Positions 49,709-59,149 of a stretch of DNA of 64,000 bases are shown piece by piece. The position numbers and the translations under genes were made by a program. Source of the DNA: Paenibacillus silagei (GTDB lineage: Bacteria; Bacillota; Bacilli; Paenibacillales; Paenibacillaceae); the NCBI RefSeq assembly GCF_017874735.1, contig NZ_JAGGLV010000008.1, positions 62,001-126,000 on the forward strand. The letters run 5' to 3'. The notes below the pieces were generated by a model. It was not told the DNA's origin and searched no databases. It saw nothing but the letters and a program-made list of their open reading frames with translations. Numbering within the stretch: position 1 is the stretch's first letter; every line of letters starts with the position of its first letter.

Positions 49709-51025
49709 TTGAGCGACCCTTTACCCGGTATATTACATGTAGGACTTATTATTTTGCTTGTGCTGCTTAACGGTTTTTTCGTTTCGGTGGAGTACGCGAT
49801 GGTGAAGGTGCGCAGCGGGCGCATTGAATCGCTGATTGAGGAAGGCAGCAAGAGAGCGCTGGCCGCAAGGAACATCGTCCATAATCTGGATGGCTTCCTG
49901 TCGGCCTGCCAGCTTGGGGTAACCCTTGCTTCACTTGCACTGGGCTGGCTCGGTGAACCGGCCGTGGCCACGATTGTGGGGCCGCTGGTCAGGGGTCTGG
50001 GCTTTGATGATACTACTGTATTTGTCATCTCCCTGATTATTGCCTTCATGTTCATCACGGTTCTCCATATCGTACTCGGCGAGCTTGCACCGAAGACCAT
50101 TGCTGTGAATAAGGCTGAGGCAGTGCTTCTGTTAACTGCGGGACCGATGAACGTTTTCTACCGGATCATGTTTCCATTCATCTGGGTGGTTAACGGGCTG
50201 GCCCGGGGACTGCTGCGGATCTTCCGTCTGACACCGGCTTCCGAGCTGGCTACTGCGCATACGGAGGAAGAAATCCGCATCCTGATGCAGGAGAGTAACA
50301 AAAGCGGCTTGATCGACAACACAGAAATGACACTGGTGGATAATATTTTTGGATTTGCCGACACGATGGCCCGGGAGATTATGATTCCGCGTACCGAGAT
50401 GATCTGTCTGAACACGCATCTGGAGACGGAGGAGAATCTGGAGATTGCCTTCGATGGAATGAGAACCCGGTATCCGGTCTGTGACGGAGACAAGGACCAT
50501 ATTCTTGGCTTCATTCATATTAAGGATATGATCCGGGAGAAGGCGCCGAGCTATAATGAATTGATCCGTCCGATATTGACGGTACCGGAATCGATTCAGA
50601 TCAGCAGCCTCCTGAAGGTCATGCAGCGTGCCAAGACCCAGATCGCCATTCTTATTGATGAGTACGGCGGTACCTCGGGGATGGTTACACTGGAGGATAT
50701 TATGGAAGAGATTGTCGGTGAGATTCAGGATGAGTTCGACGAGGAGCGGCCCGGCATTGAGCAGCTGGGAGAGGATGAGTTCTCCGTGGACGGACTGATG
50801 CTGATTGAAGAGATTAACGACAAGCTCGGAATCCATATGGAGACTGATGATTATGATACGATCGGCGGCTGGCTGTATTCCAAGCTAGAGGTTAATCCGC
50901 CGCAAAAAGGCCAGTCCATTGAGTTCGACAATCATTTATTCGTGGTCGAAGAAACCGATAATAAGCGGATTTCCCGGATCAAGCTGCTGAAGCTGCAGTT
51001 ATTGACGGAAGAAGCCGGAGCATAA
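49709..51025 (+). CDS. CNNM/CorC-type membrane protein with CBS domains
   Basis: 438-residue protein of the hemolysin-like UPF0053 family. DUF21/CNNM membrane domain (residues 1-180; GILHVGLIILLVLLNGFFVS, ELAPKTIAVNKAEA), two CBS domains (about 200-325; IMIPRTEMICLNTH, ILIDEYGGTSGMVTLEDIME) and a C-terminal CorC_HlyC domain (345-430). CNNM homologues export or regulate magnesium. TTG start with GGATAGGAG, held in a hairpin; see the leader entry. The substrate is not proved here. Confidence 0.88.
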   Translation: MSDPLPGILHVGLIILLVLLNGFFVSVEYAMVKVRSGRIESLIEEGSKRALAARNIVHNLDGFLSACQLGVTLASLALGWLGEPAVATIVGPLVRGLGFDDTTVFVISLIIAFMFITVLHIVLGELAPKTIAVNKAEAVLLLTAGPMNVFYRIMFPFIWVVNGLARGLLRIFRLTPASELATAHTEEEIRILMQESNKSGLIDNTEMTLVDNIFGFADTMAREIMIPRTEMICLNTHLETEENLEIAFDGMRTRYPVCDGDKDHILGFIHIKDMIREKAPSYNELIRPILTVPESIQISSLLKVMQRAKTQIAILIDEYGGTSGMVTLEDIMEEIVGEIQDEFDEERPGIEQLGEDEFSVDGLMLIEEINDKLGIHMETDDYDTIGGWLYSKLEVNPPQKGQSIEFDNHLFVVEETDNKRISRIKLLKLQLLTEEAGA

Positions 51026-51042
51026 GCTGCTGCATACAATAT

Positions 51043-51076
51043 AAGCATGGCGCTACTACAGCGCTGTGCTTTTTTG
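51043..51076 (+). terminator. Terminator after the CNNM-type gene
   Basis: AAGCATGGCGCT (51043-51054) pairs with AGCGCTGTGCTT (51060-51071), G-T pairs inside, then T run to 51076. Confidence 0.75.
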
Positions 51077-51183
51077 TTATAAGGATGAATTGTTCTGACC
51101 TATCTCCGATTCGGCCGGATTTAAGGCGGGTAAGGAAGTGTAAATACATGTAATCTATCCGATTCAAGAAAGGGGCGGGAGCG

Positions 51184-53103
51184 TTGAAGCATCCTTTTAA
51201 CACTTACAATGATCTGCTTGTCCTCTTGTCGGTTGCGATAGCCTTTCTCTCCTGCTTCACGGCGCTCGATCTGACGGAACGTCTGCTTCGCGGCCAGCGG
51301 AGCTCCCGGTTCATCCTGCTCATCTCCCTGGTGCTTGGCACAGGCCTGTGGAGCATGCATTTCATCGGGATGCGTGCCATGGATATGGCCGTTCCGGTAT
51401 CGTATAATCTGCCGCTACTGGCGTTCTCTCTAGTGATTCCCGTGGCAGCTTCTTATATGCTGTTAGCTATGCTGAATAACCCGCACACCCGCAGCAGGGT
51501 CTATCTGGCTCTGGGCGGCCTCTTGTTCAGCAGCGGCATCCTGATTATGCATTTCAGCGGCATTCTGTCGATGAGACTTACGGCAACGTATGAGCAAGGC
51601 GCTTTCTCAATTATAATGGCGGTATTGTTCGCCCTGATCGTTCCGGTGGTCACCGCTTCCTACGATCCGAAGTGGCTGGAGCAGGCCTACAATATGTTCA
51701 GCTTCAAAAAGCTGCTGCTTGTCCTGACCCTGACCGGCGCGTTCACAGGCATCCATTACGCTGCCATGGCGGGCGCTTCATTCTCTCCAGGAGAACCGTC
51801 CAGTGCAGCCGCGCACGTGCTCTATTTGCAGGATTCGATACTGGGAATGATCCTCTGCGGCTCCTTCCTGTTCATTGTGTCGATCGTCCTTGCTCTGTTG
51901 TACAGGGACCGGCAGCGGGTACTCCAGTCAGCCGCCTTCAATGAGCAGCGGTATACTGCGCTGTTCGAGCATAACCCTGATATGGTGATTTGCATTGATC
52001 CTGCCCGTAAGAAGATAATCAGTGCTAATCCTGCTCTGCGGGATATTACCGGATATAGCAGCGAAGAACTGGGGAATTATAAGGCGATACTATACAGCGA
52101 ACGGGATGAAGCGGCCGTACGGGATGCCATAACGCGCGCTTCACGGGGGCAGTCCTCCAAGCTGGAGCTGAAGGTACGGAGCAAAGGCGGGGAGCAGCTG
52201 ATCTGTAGTGTCACCGTCTTTCCTTTGCTGCATCATACGGAGCAGTGGGTCTATATTGTGGCCGAGGATGTGACTGCCCTGATGAAGTATCAGTATGAGC
52301 TGCTGGAGGCCAGGGATGCCGCGGAGAGTGCAGTGACGATGAAAAGCGAGTTCCTCGCCACCATGAGTCATGAGATCCGCACGCCGCTGAACGGCATTAT
52401 CGGTGTCAACCAGCTGCTGTCCGAGGAGATCACCAATCCTGAGCATCTGGAGCTCCTACGGCTTCAGAGTACAAGCAGCCATGCTCTGCTGCATGTGATG
52501 AGCGATATTCTCGACATCTCCCGGCTGGAGGCGGATGCCCTCTCGCTGAACAAGGATTCTTTCGGGCTGAAGGCGCTGCTCCAGGGCTGTATGGACCTGT
52601 TCCTGGTGAGCACACAAGACAAGCCGTTATCACTGGAGCTTCTGATCGAGGAGGGGCTTCCCGACAAGTTCACCGGGGATGCTGCGCGTATCCGCCAGAT
52701 TCTGATCAATCTGATCGGCAATGCGGTGAAATTCACGCCATCCGGCACGGTAACGGTTAAGGTGGAGTCCTATGGCGTCAGGGAGACCGCTCAGGCGCTG
52801 CAATTCATGGTGCGCGACACTGGCATCGGCATCTCACCGGATAAGCTGCAGCTGCTCTTCCAGTCCTTCTCCCAGGTGGACGGGTCGCATACCCGTAAGT
52901 ACCCCGGCACGGGTCTGGGCCTTGCGATCTGCAAGAAGCTTGTAGACCTGATGCAAGGAGAGATCTGGGCAGAACCGGCAGAAGGGGGCGGCACACAATT
53001 CTTCTTCAGAATTAAGCTGCAGTCGCAGGAGCATTCCCCGGAGGTGTTTTTCGGCAAGGATACAGGGGAAGGGGAGTCAGCAGAGGAGAATGAAGCCGTA
53101 TAA
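51184..53103 (+). CDS. MHYT-domain sensor histidine kinase
   Basis: 639-residue membrane kinase. Seven N-terminal helices form an MHYT domain with M-H-(F/Y) motifs at 58-60, 122-124 and I190-H191-Y192; MHYT domains are proposed to bind copper and sense O2, CO or NO. A PAS domain (about 255-370), HisKA with H396 in ATMSHEIRTPLNG, and an HATPase domain (NLIGNAVKFTP, DTGIGISPD, GTGLGLAICKKL) follow. No receiver domain and no response regulator gene adjacent, so its partner is elsewhere. TTG start behind GGGGCGGGAG. Confidence 0.9.
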   Translation: MKHPFNTYNDLLVLLSVAIAFLSCFTALDLTERLLRGQRSSRFILLISLVLGTGLWSMHFIGMRAMDMAVPVSYNLPLLAFSLVIPVAASYMLLAMLNNPHTRSRVYLALGGLLFSSGILIMHFSGILSMRLTATYEQGAFSIIMAVLFALIVPVVTASYDPKWLEQAYNMFSFKKLLLVLTLTGAFTGIHYAAMAGASFSPGEPSSAAAHVLYLQDSILGMILCGSFLFIVSIVLALLYRDRQRVLQSAAFNEQRYTALFEHNPDMVICIDPARKKIISANPALRDITGYSSEELGNYKAILYSERDEAAVRDAITRASRGQSSKLELKVRSKGGEQLICSVTVFPLLHHTEQWVYIVAEDVTALMKYQYELLEARDAAESAVTMKSEFLATMSHEIRTPLNGIIGVNQLLSEEITNPEHLELLRLQSTSSHALLHVMSDILDISRLEADALSLNKDSFGLKALLQGCMDLFLVSTQDKPLSLELLIEEGLPDKFTGDAARIRQILINLIGNAVKFTPSGTVTVKVESYGVRETAQALQFMVRDTGIGISPDKLQLLFQSFSQVDGSHTRKYPGTGLGLAICKKLVDLMQGEIWAEPAEGGGTQFFFRIKLQSQEHSPEVFFGKDTGEGESAEENEAV

Positions 53104-53196
53104 GACAGCGATTGCCAACAAGAGAGTTAACATTATATAATTTGAAAGTAACTATTCTTTTATCACGATAGTCCTGAGGACGGAAAGGAACTCTCT

Positions 53197-53961
53197 TTGA
53201 GCAAAACAAAAAAGAACAATGTCACGGCTCCCCAGATGAGCAAGCAGGAGAAGCGCAGGGCAGAGCAGGAGCAGCAGAAGCAGAAAACGAGAATTCTGAT
53301 CGTGAGTACGGTGGCCATCGTCATTATTATTTTTGTAGGCTTATTCATGCTTGCTTCCAAGGATTCTTCGCCTGCAGGCTCAGACAGCAAACCGGTTGCC
53401 TTCAATTACAGTGAGATGATGCGGCTGGGCAAGGAGGATGCTCCGGTCAAAATTGTGGAATTCGGCGATTTCAAATGTCCGGCTTGCGCCCAGTTCACCG
53501 GTGTGATCAAGCCGCAGATCGTTCAGGGCTATGTCGATCAGAATAAAGCAGCCTTCTATTTCGTGAATCTGGCCTTCATCGGCAAGGATTCCAGAACGGC
53601 CTCCCTGGCAGCGCTATCGGTCTATCATCAGAACCAGGAAGCGTTCTGGAAGTATTTCGATGCGATCTATGCCAATCAGGGGAATGAAGAGAAGGAATGG
53701 GCTACACCTGACTTCCTGGTGAGTCTCGCCAAGCAGCTGGAGCTGCCGGTGGATTACGACCTGCTGCGCAAGGACATTGACGAGCGTACCTACGTAAGCG
53801 AGCTGGAGCGGGATATTCAGCTTGGCACCGATACGGGCGTAACGAATACGCCTTCCTTGTACGTGAACGGCATCAAGGTGAAGGAGCCTTTCAATATGGA
53901 GGCGATTGACGCCCAGATTCAGGCAGCAACAGCAGCAGCGGGAGCAGGGACCGCCCAATGA
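53197..53961 (+). CDS. bdbD: Thiol-disulfide oxidoreductase BdbD (DsbA-like)
   Basis: 254-residue membrane-anchored thioredoxin-fold protein that introduces disulfides into exported proteins. A basic cytosolic start, one membrane helix (32-53), then the DsbA-type domain with active site C94-P-A-C97 in FKCPACAQF and the cis-Pro loop TNTPSLYVNG. TTG start behind AAAGGAA. Overlaps bdbC by 4 bp; the pair is the usual BdbD/BdbC redox couple. An 8 bp inverted repeat (53121-53128 / 53189-53196) brackets its ribosome site. Confidence 0.9.
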   Translation: MSKTKKNNVTAPQMSKQEKRRAEQEQQKQKTRILIVSTVAIVIIIFVGLFMLASKDSSPAGSDSKPVAFNYSEMMRLGKEDAPVKIVEFGDFKCPACAQFTGVIKPQIVQGYVDQNKAAFYFVNLAFIGKDSRTASLAALSVYHQNQEAFWKYFDAIYANQGNEEKEWATPDFLVSLAKQLELPVDYDLLRKDIDERTYVSELERDIQLGTDTGVTNTPSLYVNGIKVKEPFNMEAIDAQIQAATAAAGAGTAQ

Positions 53962-54392
53962 CCGCCTTCTCTGCCTTCTGCCGGCGTAACTGTCTCTACT
54001 TGGCCTGGTTCGTCTGTGTGGTGGCTGTAGCAGGAAGCCTGTATCTCAGTGAGGTCCTAAATTACGAGCCCTGTAAGCTGTGCTGGTTCCAGCGGATCTT
54101 CATGTATCCGCAGCTGTTCCTGCTGGGGATCGCCACCTACCGGGCGGACAAGCGGATCATTCCATACGTGCTTCCCCTTAGTCTGATCGGCGGCAGCATC
54201 TCCATATATCATTATGCGGAGCAAAAAATTCCGGCGCTCAGCAAGGTGCTTCCCTGTACCATCGGCGTACCGTGCAACAAGGATTATCTGAACTGGTTCG
54301 GATTTATAACGATCCCTCTGCTTGCACTTATAGCCTTTGCCTTAATCTCCATTCTGCTCTGGACAGGACGCAAAGAGGAGCCTGCGGAGTAA
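53958..54392 (+). CDS. bdbC: Disulfide bond formation protein BdbC (DsbB-like)
   Basis: Reoxidises BdbD and passes electrons to quinone. 144 residues, four membrane helices. The two cysteine pairs are C39-K-L-C42 in YEPCKLCWFQ and C100/C106 in PCTIGVPC. ATG overlaps the bdbD stop. Confidence 0.92.
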   Translation: MTAFSAFCRRNCLYLAWFVCVVAVAGSLYLSEVLNYEPCKLCWFQRIFMYPQLFLLGIATYRADKRIIPYVLPLSLIGGSISIYHYAEQKIPALSKVLPCTIGVPCNKDYLNWFGFITIPLLALIAFALISILLWTGRKEEPAE

Positions 54393-54906
54393 GAAGCTGA
54401 CGGGCAGAAGGAAGAGAAGAGAATACCCTTAATTTTAGTAAAAAATAATATGCAAAAACCCTGTAAAATCACGTGGTAAAGGGATAATGAAAGAGAATGA
54501 AAGATCAAGACATACCGGATGATGAATTTGGTTGTTTTGAGTGCTTTTCATTCTTTTTTCATTTGTTTCCACGCTTTACGGAAGACGTGTTGTAGCTTAA
54601 TATTAGTCCTTGTGAGAAGTTGAATATGCGCTGAATTTTCTGGAAGGAAAAACGGGGGAACCACACTTTGGCTAAGGCCAAAAGGGGTGAATCGGAGCAG
54701 GCTACTTGACCTGTAACCGTAGGGCTACCACAGTCCGAATCCGCCAGCTAACCTCGTAAGCCACTAGTGGGATAATGACCATGCACACTAAGGCATGCGG
54801 ATCATTTCCGTATGCTTATTTTGGTGCCTGCATTTATGAAATCCACTTATGAAAACAGCGCAGGGAAACCCGTTTCAACTTAACCAAGAGAGGAACTGTT
54901 ACTACA
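54393..54906. other. Gap with promoter, riboswitch and terminator ahead of kimA
   Basis: First part (54393-54570) AT-rich with no gene. A possible promoter is TTTACG (54575-54580), 17 bp, TAATAT (54598-54603). The c-di-AMP riboswitch and its terminator follow. Confidence 0.65.
54620..54822 (+). ncRNA. c-di-AMP riboswitch (ydaO-yuaA class) with terminator
   Basis: The core conserved blocks of this class are all present: CGGGGGAACCA (54653-54663), GGGGTGAATC (54684-54693), TAGGGCTACC, and TCCGAATCCGCCAGCTAACC followed by TCGTAAGCC (about 54734-54762). Behind it, AAGGCATGCGGA (54790-54801) and TCCGTATGCTT form a hairpin followed by ATTTT, an intrinsic terminator at 54790-54822. In this class c-di-AMP binding switches the gene off. 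The downstream gene, kimA, is a known target. Confidence 0.93.
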
Positions 54907-56724
54907 ATGGTAAGCAAGGTAAAACGACTATTGATCGGGCGTCCGATGAAGTCGAACGAACTCGATCATGAAAAGTTATCCAAGGTGAAAGCACTGGCTG
55001 TCCTGTCTTCTGATGCGCTCTCGTCTGTAGCCTACGGAACAGAACAAATTCTGATTGTACTGGTGGCCGCCGGGTTCACCGCTATCTGGTACTCCTTGCC
55101 AATTGCATTAGCCGTATTGGGCCTGCTGGCTATTCTGATTCTGTCCTACCGGCAGACGATCTTCGCTTACCCCCAAGGCGGGGGCGCGTATATTGTCGCC
55201 AAAAGCAATCTAGGGGTTCATACCGGCTTACTGGCCGGCGGCTCTCTGCTGGTGGATTACATTCTGACGGTGGCGGTAAGCGCCTCGGCGGGGACGGATG
55301 CAATCACTTCAGCTTTTCCAAGTCTGCATAATCATAGTGTTCTGATAGCGGTATCTGTTATCGTGCTCTTAACGATTGTTAACCTGCGGGGAGTGACCGA
55401 ATCGGCCTCCTTCATTGCTATCCCGGTCTATCTGTTCGTTGTTTCCATCTTCGTGCTCATCATCTCGGGGGTCTTCAAATATATGACCGGCGGCGCCCAT
55501 GCCCATGTTCCTGAGATCGGCTCGGCGGTATCGAACGTGAGTATGTTCCTGCTGCTGAAGGCCTTCAGCTCCGGCTGTTCGGCTCTGACCGGGGTAGAAG
55601 CGGTCTCCAATGCCATTCCTAACTTCAAAGCGCCCGCGGAGAAAAATGCAGCCAAAACGCTGATGCTCATGGGCCTCATTCTCGGGGTAATGTTCACAGG
55701 TATTACGCTGCTCGCTTACTGGTACGGTATCATGCCTGATGAGAAGGCCACCGTGGTCTCACAGATTACCGAATCTACCTTCGGCCGCGGCGGACTGTAC
55801 TTCTTCATTCAGGGGATTACGGCGGTTATCCTGTTCCTGGCAGCCAATACGGCTTACTCGGCCTTCCCGCTGCTGGCGTTCATGTTCGCCAAAGACAAAT
55901 ATCTGCCCCATGCCTTCATGGTGCGCGGCGACCGGCTGGGCTTCTCCAACGGTATTATTTTCCTCGGTGTCATGTCGGCTGTGCTGGTGGCGGCGTTTCA
56001 CGGGAATACGGAAGGACTCATTCCATTATATGCAGTAGGGGTATTCATTCCGTTCACGCTGTCGCAGCTGGGCATGATGGTCCAATGGTACAGAACGAAG
56101 CCGAAAGGCTGGCAGAGCAAGTTCGCCGTCAATACGGTGGGGATGCTCACTACATTAACGATCACCCTGATTTTCATAATCACTAAATTCTCCAGCGTGT
56201 GGATGGCCTTCATCTTCCTGCCGGCTGTTATCATCGTGTTCCACCGGATTCACCGCCATTATATGAATATTGCCGATCAGCTGCGGATCTGTCCGGCTAC
56301 CGATAAGCCTTGTATCAAAGGAAGCACCGTAGTCGTTCCGGTCGCCGGTGTGACTCGTGCTGTACTGCATTCGATCAGCTATGCGAAGTCATTGACAGAT
56401 AATGTGGTCGCTGTATATGTAGGCTTCGATGAAGAAGAGATTCACAAAATGGAGCAGAAGTGGGAGGAGTGGAACCCCGGCGTACGCCTGATCGTCCTGC
56501 GCTCCCGCTACCGCAGCATTATCCGCCCGCTGGTGAAGTTCATCGATACAGTAGAGTGGAAGACCTCTTCAACGGATCATATTACCGTCCTGATTCCGCA
56601 ATTCGTGACCAAGCACTGGTGGCAGGCGGTGCTGCATAATCAGACCAGCTTGTTCATCCGCTCTTATCTGATGAATCAGAAGGACATTGTCATCGCCACG
56701 GTTCCTTTCCATCTGCATAAATAA
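54907..56724 (+). CDS. kimA: Potassium importer KimA
   Basis: High-affinity K+/H+ symporter of the APC fold, 605 residues with 12 helices and a cytosolic C-terminal domain. Start MVSKVKRLLIGRPMKS, then LAVLSSDALSSVAYGTEQIL and FAYPQGGGAYIVAKSNLG, as in B. subtilis KimA (YdaO). c-di-AMP also binds the KimA C-terminal domain directly in that species. Controlled here by the ydaO riboswitch in front, so potassium uptake should fall when c-di-AMP is high. Confidence 0.94.
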   Translation: MVSKVKRLLIGRPMKSNELDHEKLSKVKALAVLSSDALSSVAYGTEQILIVLVAAGFTAIWYSLPIALAVLGLLAILILSYRQTIFAYPQGGGAYIVAKSNLGVHTGLLAGGSLLVDYILTVAVSASAGTDAITSAFPSLHNHSVLIAVSVIVLLTIVNLRGVTESASFIAIPVYLFVVSIFVLIISGVFKYMTGGAHAHVPEIGSAVSNVSMFLLLKAFSSGCSALTGVEAVSNAIPNFKAPAEKNAAKTLMLMGLILGVMFTGITLLAYWYGIMPDEKATVVSQITESTFGRGGLYFFIQGITAVILFLAANTAYSAFPLLAFMFAKDKYLPHAFMVRGDRLGFSNGIIFLGVMSAVLVAAFHGNTEGLIPLYAVGVFIPFTLSQLGMMVQWYRTKPKGWQSKFAVNTVGMLTTLTITLIFIITKFSSVWMAFIFLPAVIIVFHRIHRHYMNIADQLRICPATDKPCIKGSTVVVPVAGVTRAVLHSISYAKSLTDNVVAVYVGFDEEEIHKMEQKWEEWNPGVRLIVLRSRYRSIIRPLVKFIDTVEWKTSSTDHITVLIPQFVTKHWWQAVLHNQTSLFIRSYLMNQKDIVIATVPFHLHK

Positions 56725-56741
56725 TATAGAAGAGTATATGA

Positions 56742-56780
56742 AGACGGCTGTTTCTGCTTAATGCGGAGGCGGCCGTTTTT
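56742..56780 (+). terminator. Terminator after kimA
   Basis: GACGGCTGTTTCTGC pairs with GCGGAGGCGGCCGT with mismatches, loop TTAAT, then five T. Confidence 0.65.
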
Positions 56781-56800
56781 ACGTTATTATAAGTTATTGG

Positions 56801-56829
56801 TTGACATAGAGAATGAGAATCAATATCAT
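56801..56829 (+). promoter_or_regulatory. Fur-boxed promoter of the siderophore operon
   Basis: TTGACA (56801-56806), 17 bp, TATCAT (56824-56829). A Fur-like box, GAGAATGAGAATCAATATC (56809-56827), matches 16 of 19 bases of the consensus and covers the spacer and -10, so iron-bound Fur would block the promoter. Confidence 0.75.
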
Positions 56830-56898
56830 CAGTATAGACAAGATGAAGGTAAAAGAGCTTTTGCCAATCATGAGGGTAACATACAGGAGGGGTATTCA

Positions 56899-57936
56899 AT
56901 GTTTTCGTTCAACCTGCAAGGATCAAGAAGCGGGAAGCTGGCGGTGGCCGGACTTGTGACTACAACACTGCTGCTGTCCGCTTGCGGAAATAATAGTAGC
57001 AACGCAGGCAGTAACGGTGGAGCAGGCACCGCACCTGCGGCAACCGCAGAAGCGACTGCGGAGGCCACTGCGGTACCTGCAGCAACTGCTGCACCCGCTG
57101 TGGAGAAGACCGTAACGGATGCAATGGGACATCAGGTGACCGTTCCCGCTAATCCGCAGCGTGTAATTGCTTCTTATCTGGAGGATTATCTGGTAGCACT
57201 CGGCGTGACTCCGGTTGCCCAGTGGTCTACGAAGAATGGTACTCAGGCTTACCTGGCCGCTGAGCTTAAGGACGTTCCGCCGATCAGCTATGACCTGCCG
57301 CTTGAAGCCGTCACCAGCTTCACGCCGGATTTTCACATCGTCCAGTCGGAGGGCTCGGTTCAGAATGGTCTTTATGACCAGCTGAATAAGATTGCACCAA
57401 CCTATGTACTCGGCGATGAGGTCAGCAGTGACTGGCGCGCAGCCTTGCTCAAGATCGGTGAGCTGCTCAATAAGACACCGGAAGCGGAGAAGGCTATTGC
57501 AGACTATGACCAGAAAGCGGCTTCAGCCAAAGCGGCTGTCTCAGCGGCAATCGGCGATGATTCAGTAGCGGTTCTGTGGCTGGTATCAAAGAATTTCTTC
57601 ATTGTAGATGAGACCCGCAGCAGCGGTGCGGTATTGTATGGCGATCTTGGAGTGAAGCTCCCGAATCTCGTGACCGACATTCCTGCAGAATCCAGAGCAC
57701 CGTGGAACCCGATTTCACTGGAGAAATTATCTGAGCTGACTGCAGAGCATATCATTCTGGTGAATAGTGACAAGGCAAGCGGAGCTGAGATTACAGAAGG
57801 TGCAGTCTGGAAGGGAATTCCGGCCGTTAAGGCAGGGAATGTTCATGAATTCGGCAAAGATACCAGCTGGCTGTATAGCGGCCCTATAGCCAATTCCAAG
57901 ACCATCGATGATATTCTGAGCAGTTTTGTGAAATAG
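56899..57936 (+). CDS. Iron-siderophore ABC binding lipoprotein
   Basis: 345 residues. Signal peptide with lipobox LSAC, a Gly/Ala/Thr-rich linker, then a FhuD/TroA-type helical-backbone binding protein (VTDAMGHQVTVPANPQRVIA, YLEDYLVALGV, WLVSKNFFIVDE). Catches ferric siderophores outside the cell and hands them to the permeases. ATG 56899 follows CAGGAGGGG. Fur-boxed promoter upstream; terminator after it, with the permease genes on their own Fur-boxed promoter. Confidence 0.9.
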   Translation: MFSFNLQGSRSGKLAVAGLVTTTLLLSACGNNSSNAGSNGGAGTAPAATAEATAEATAVPAATAAPAVEKTVTDAMGHQVTVPANPQRVIASYLEDYLVALGVTPVAQWSTKNGTQAYLAAELKDVPPISYDLPLEAVTSFTPDFHIVQSEGSVQNGLYDQLNKIAPTYVLGDEVSSDWRAALLKIGELLNKTPEAEKAIADYDQKAASAKAAVSAAIGDDSVAVLWLVSKNFFIVDETRSSGAVLYGDLGVKLPNLVTDIPAESRAPWNPISLEKLSELTAEHIILVNSDKASGAEITEGAVWKGIPAVKAGNVHEFGKDTSWLYSGPIANSKTIDDILSSFVK

Positions 57937-57959
57937 GTCTTTACCGGCCGGAGAATTGT

Positions 57960-58003
57960 GCAGGCTTTTATATCCTCAGGATATAGAAGCCTGCCTCTTT
58001 TTT
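57960..58003 (+). terminator. Terminator between binding protein and permease genes
   Basis: GCAGGCTT (57960-57967) pairs with AAGCCTGC (57987-57994), inner ATATCC/GGATAT, then CTCTTTTTT. Confidence 0.8.
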
Positions 58004-58006
58004 AAG

Positions 58007-58048
58007 TTGAACAATATTCATATCTTTGCGATAATGAGAATCATAATC
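58007..58048 (+). promoter_or_regulatory. Fur-boxed promoter of the permease genes
   Basis: TTGAAC (58007-58012), 17 bp, GATAAT (58030-58035). The Fur-like box GATAATGAGAATCATAATC (58030-58048) matches 17 of 19 bases and covers the -10. Confidence 0.75.
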
Positions 58049-58087
58049 ATCTATATTTCCCTAATAATCCTGATAAGGAGACGGCAT

Positions 58088-59149
58088 ATGGCTTCATCCA
58101 CAGATTCTGCTCTACAAGCTCCTTCTGTTGAAGGGAACACATCTGTCCGGTCGCGGCCGCTTGCCGCTGCTGTTATTCTGGTGCTGGGAATAGCAGCGAT
58201 TGTCTTCGGCCTGATGGTATCCGTATCGGTTGGTGCGGCGGATATCCGGCTGGCTACCGTATGGGAGGCGGTGTTCCGGTTCAATCCGGAGCTGCCCCAG
58301 CATCAGGTCATCCGGGAGCTGCGGATTCCCCGGGCTGCCGCAGGAGCGCTGGTCGGCGCATGTTTTGCCGTTGCCGGTGCGATTATGCAGGGGATGACCC
58401 GCAACCCGCTGGCGGATTCCGGACTGCTTGGTCTTAATGCAGGTGCGGGCGTTGGACTGGCCCTGGCTTTTGCCTTCGCGCCAACACTATCCTTCTCGTA
58501 CATCATGCTGTACTGCTTTCTTGGAGCGGCTGTAGCCTCACTGCTGGTATTCGGGATCGGATCGCTCTCCCATAGCGGACTGACCCCGCTTCGGCTGACC
58601 CTCGCCGGTGCGGCAGTAAGCGCCATGCTGCTGGCGGTCAGCCAGGGCATTGCTATCCTGTTCAGCCTCTCCCAGGATATCGCCTTTTGGATGGCTGGGG
58701 GGATTGGCGGAGCGAGCTGGAAGCAGCTGCAGGTAATATCTCCTTGGGTCGCGGCGGCCCTGATCGGTGCGCTGATGTTGTCGCGTTCGATTACGCTACT
58801 GAGCCTGGGCAGGGATGTTGCAGCAGGTCTCGGACAGCGCACCGGTCTGGTACAGACTGCAGGGATGATTATTGTCGTCATCCTCGCCGGAGCGGCAGTC
58901 TCCACGGTGGGGCCGATCGCTTTTGTCGGATTAATGATTCCGCATATTACGCGTTACCTCGTTGGGGTTGACTACCGCTGGATTATTCCCTGCTCCGCAG
59001 TCCTTGGAAGCATTCTGGTCCTGGTGGCCGATATTGCGGCCAGGATGATTAATGCGCCATACGAAACACCAATAGGTGCCTTAATTGCAGTATTCGGCGT
59101 ACCGTTCTTCATCTATCTGGCCAGTAAACGCAAGGGGGAGCTGAAATGA
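58088..59149 (+). CDS. FecCD-type iron-siderophore permease 1
   Basis: 353 residues, about nine to ten helices. Family segments VIRELRIPRAAAGALVGACF, GAIMQGMTRNPLADSGLLGL, GWFMAGGIGG-like sequence and GPIAFVGLMIPHITRYLVG. ATG 58088 behind AAGGAG. Overlaps the second permease by 4 bp (ATGA). Works as a heterodimer with it. Confidence 0.92.
   Translation: MASSTDSALQAPSVEGNTSVRSRPLAAAVILVLGIAAIVFGLMVSVSVGAADIRLATVWEAVFRFNPELPQHQVIRELRIPRAAAGALVGACFAVAGAIMQGMTRNPLADSGLLGLNAGAGVGLALAFAFAPTLSFSYIMLYCFLGAAVASLLVFGIGSLSHSGLTPLRLTLAGAAVSAMLLAVSQGIAILFSLSQDIAFWMAGGIGGASWKQLQVISPWVAAALIGALMLSRSITLLSLGRDVAAGLGQRTGLVQTAGMIIVVILAGAAVSTVGPIAFVGLMIPHITRYLVGVDYRWIIPCSAVLGSILVLVADIAARMINAPYETPIGALIAVFGVPFFIYLASKRKGELK

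Noticed and set aside
53121..53196. Long-range hairpin (AGAGAGTT / AACTCTCT) controlling bdbD translation
   Set aside because: Only 8 bp across a 60-base loop; the ribosome site itself lies just outside the arm. Possible but weak.
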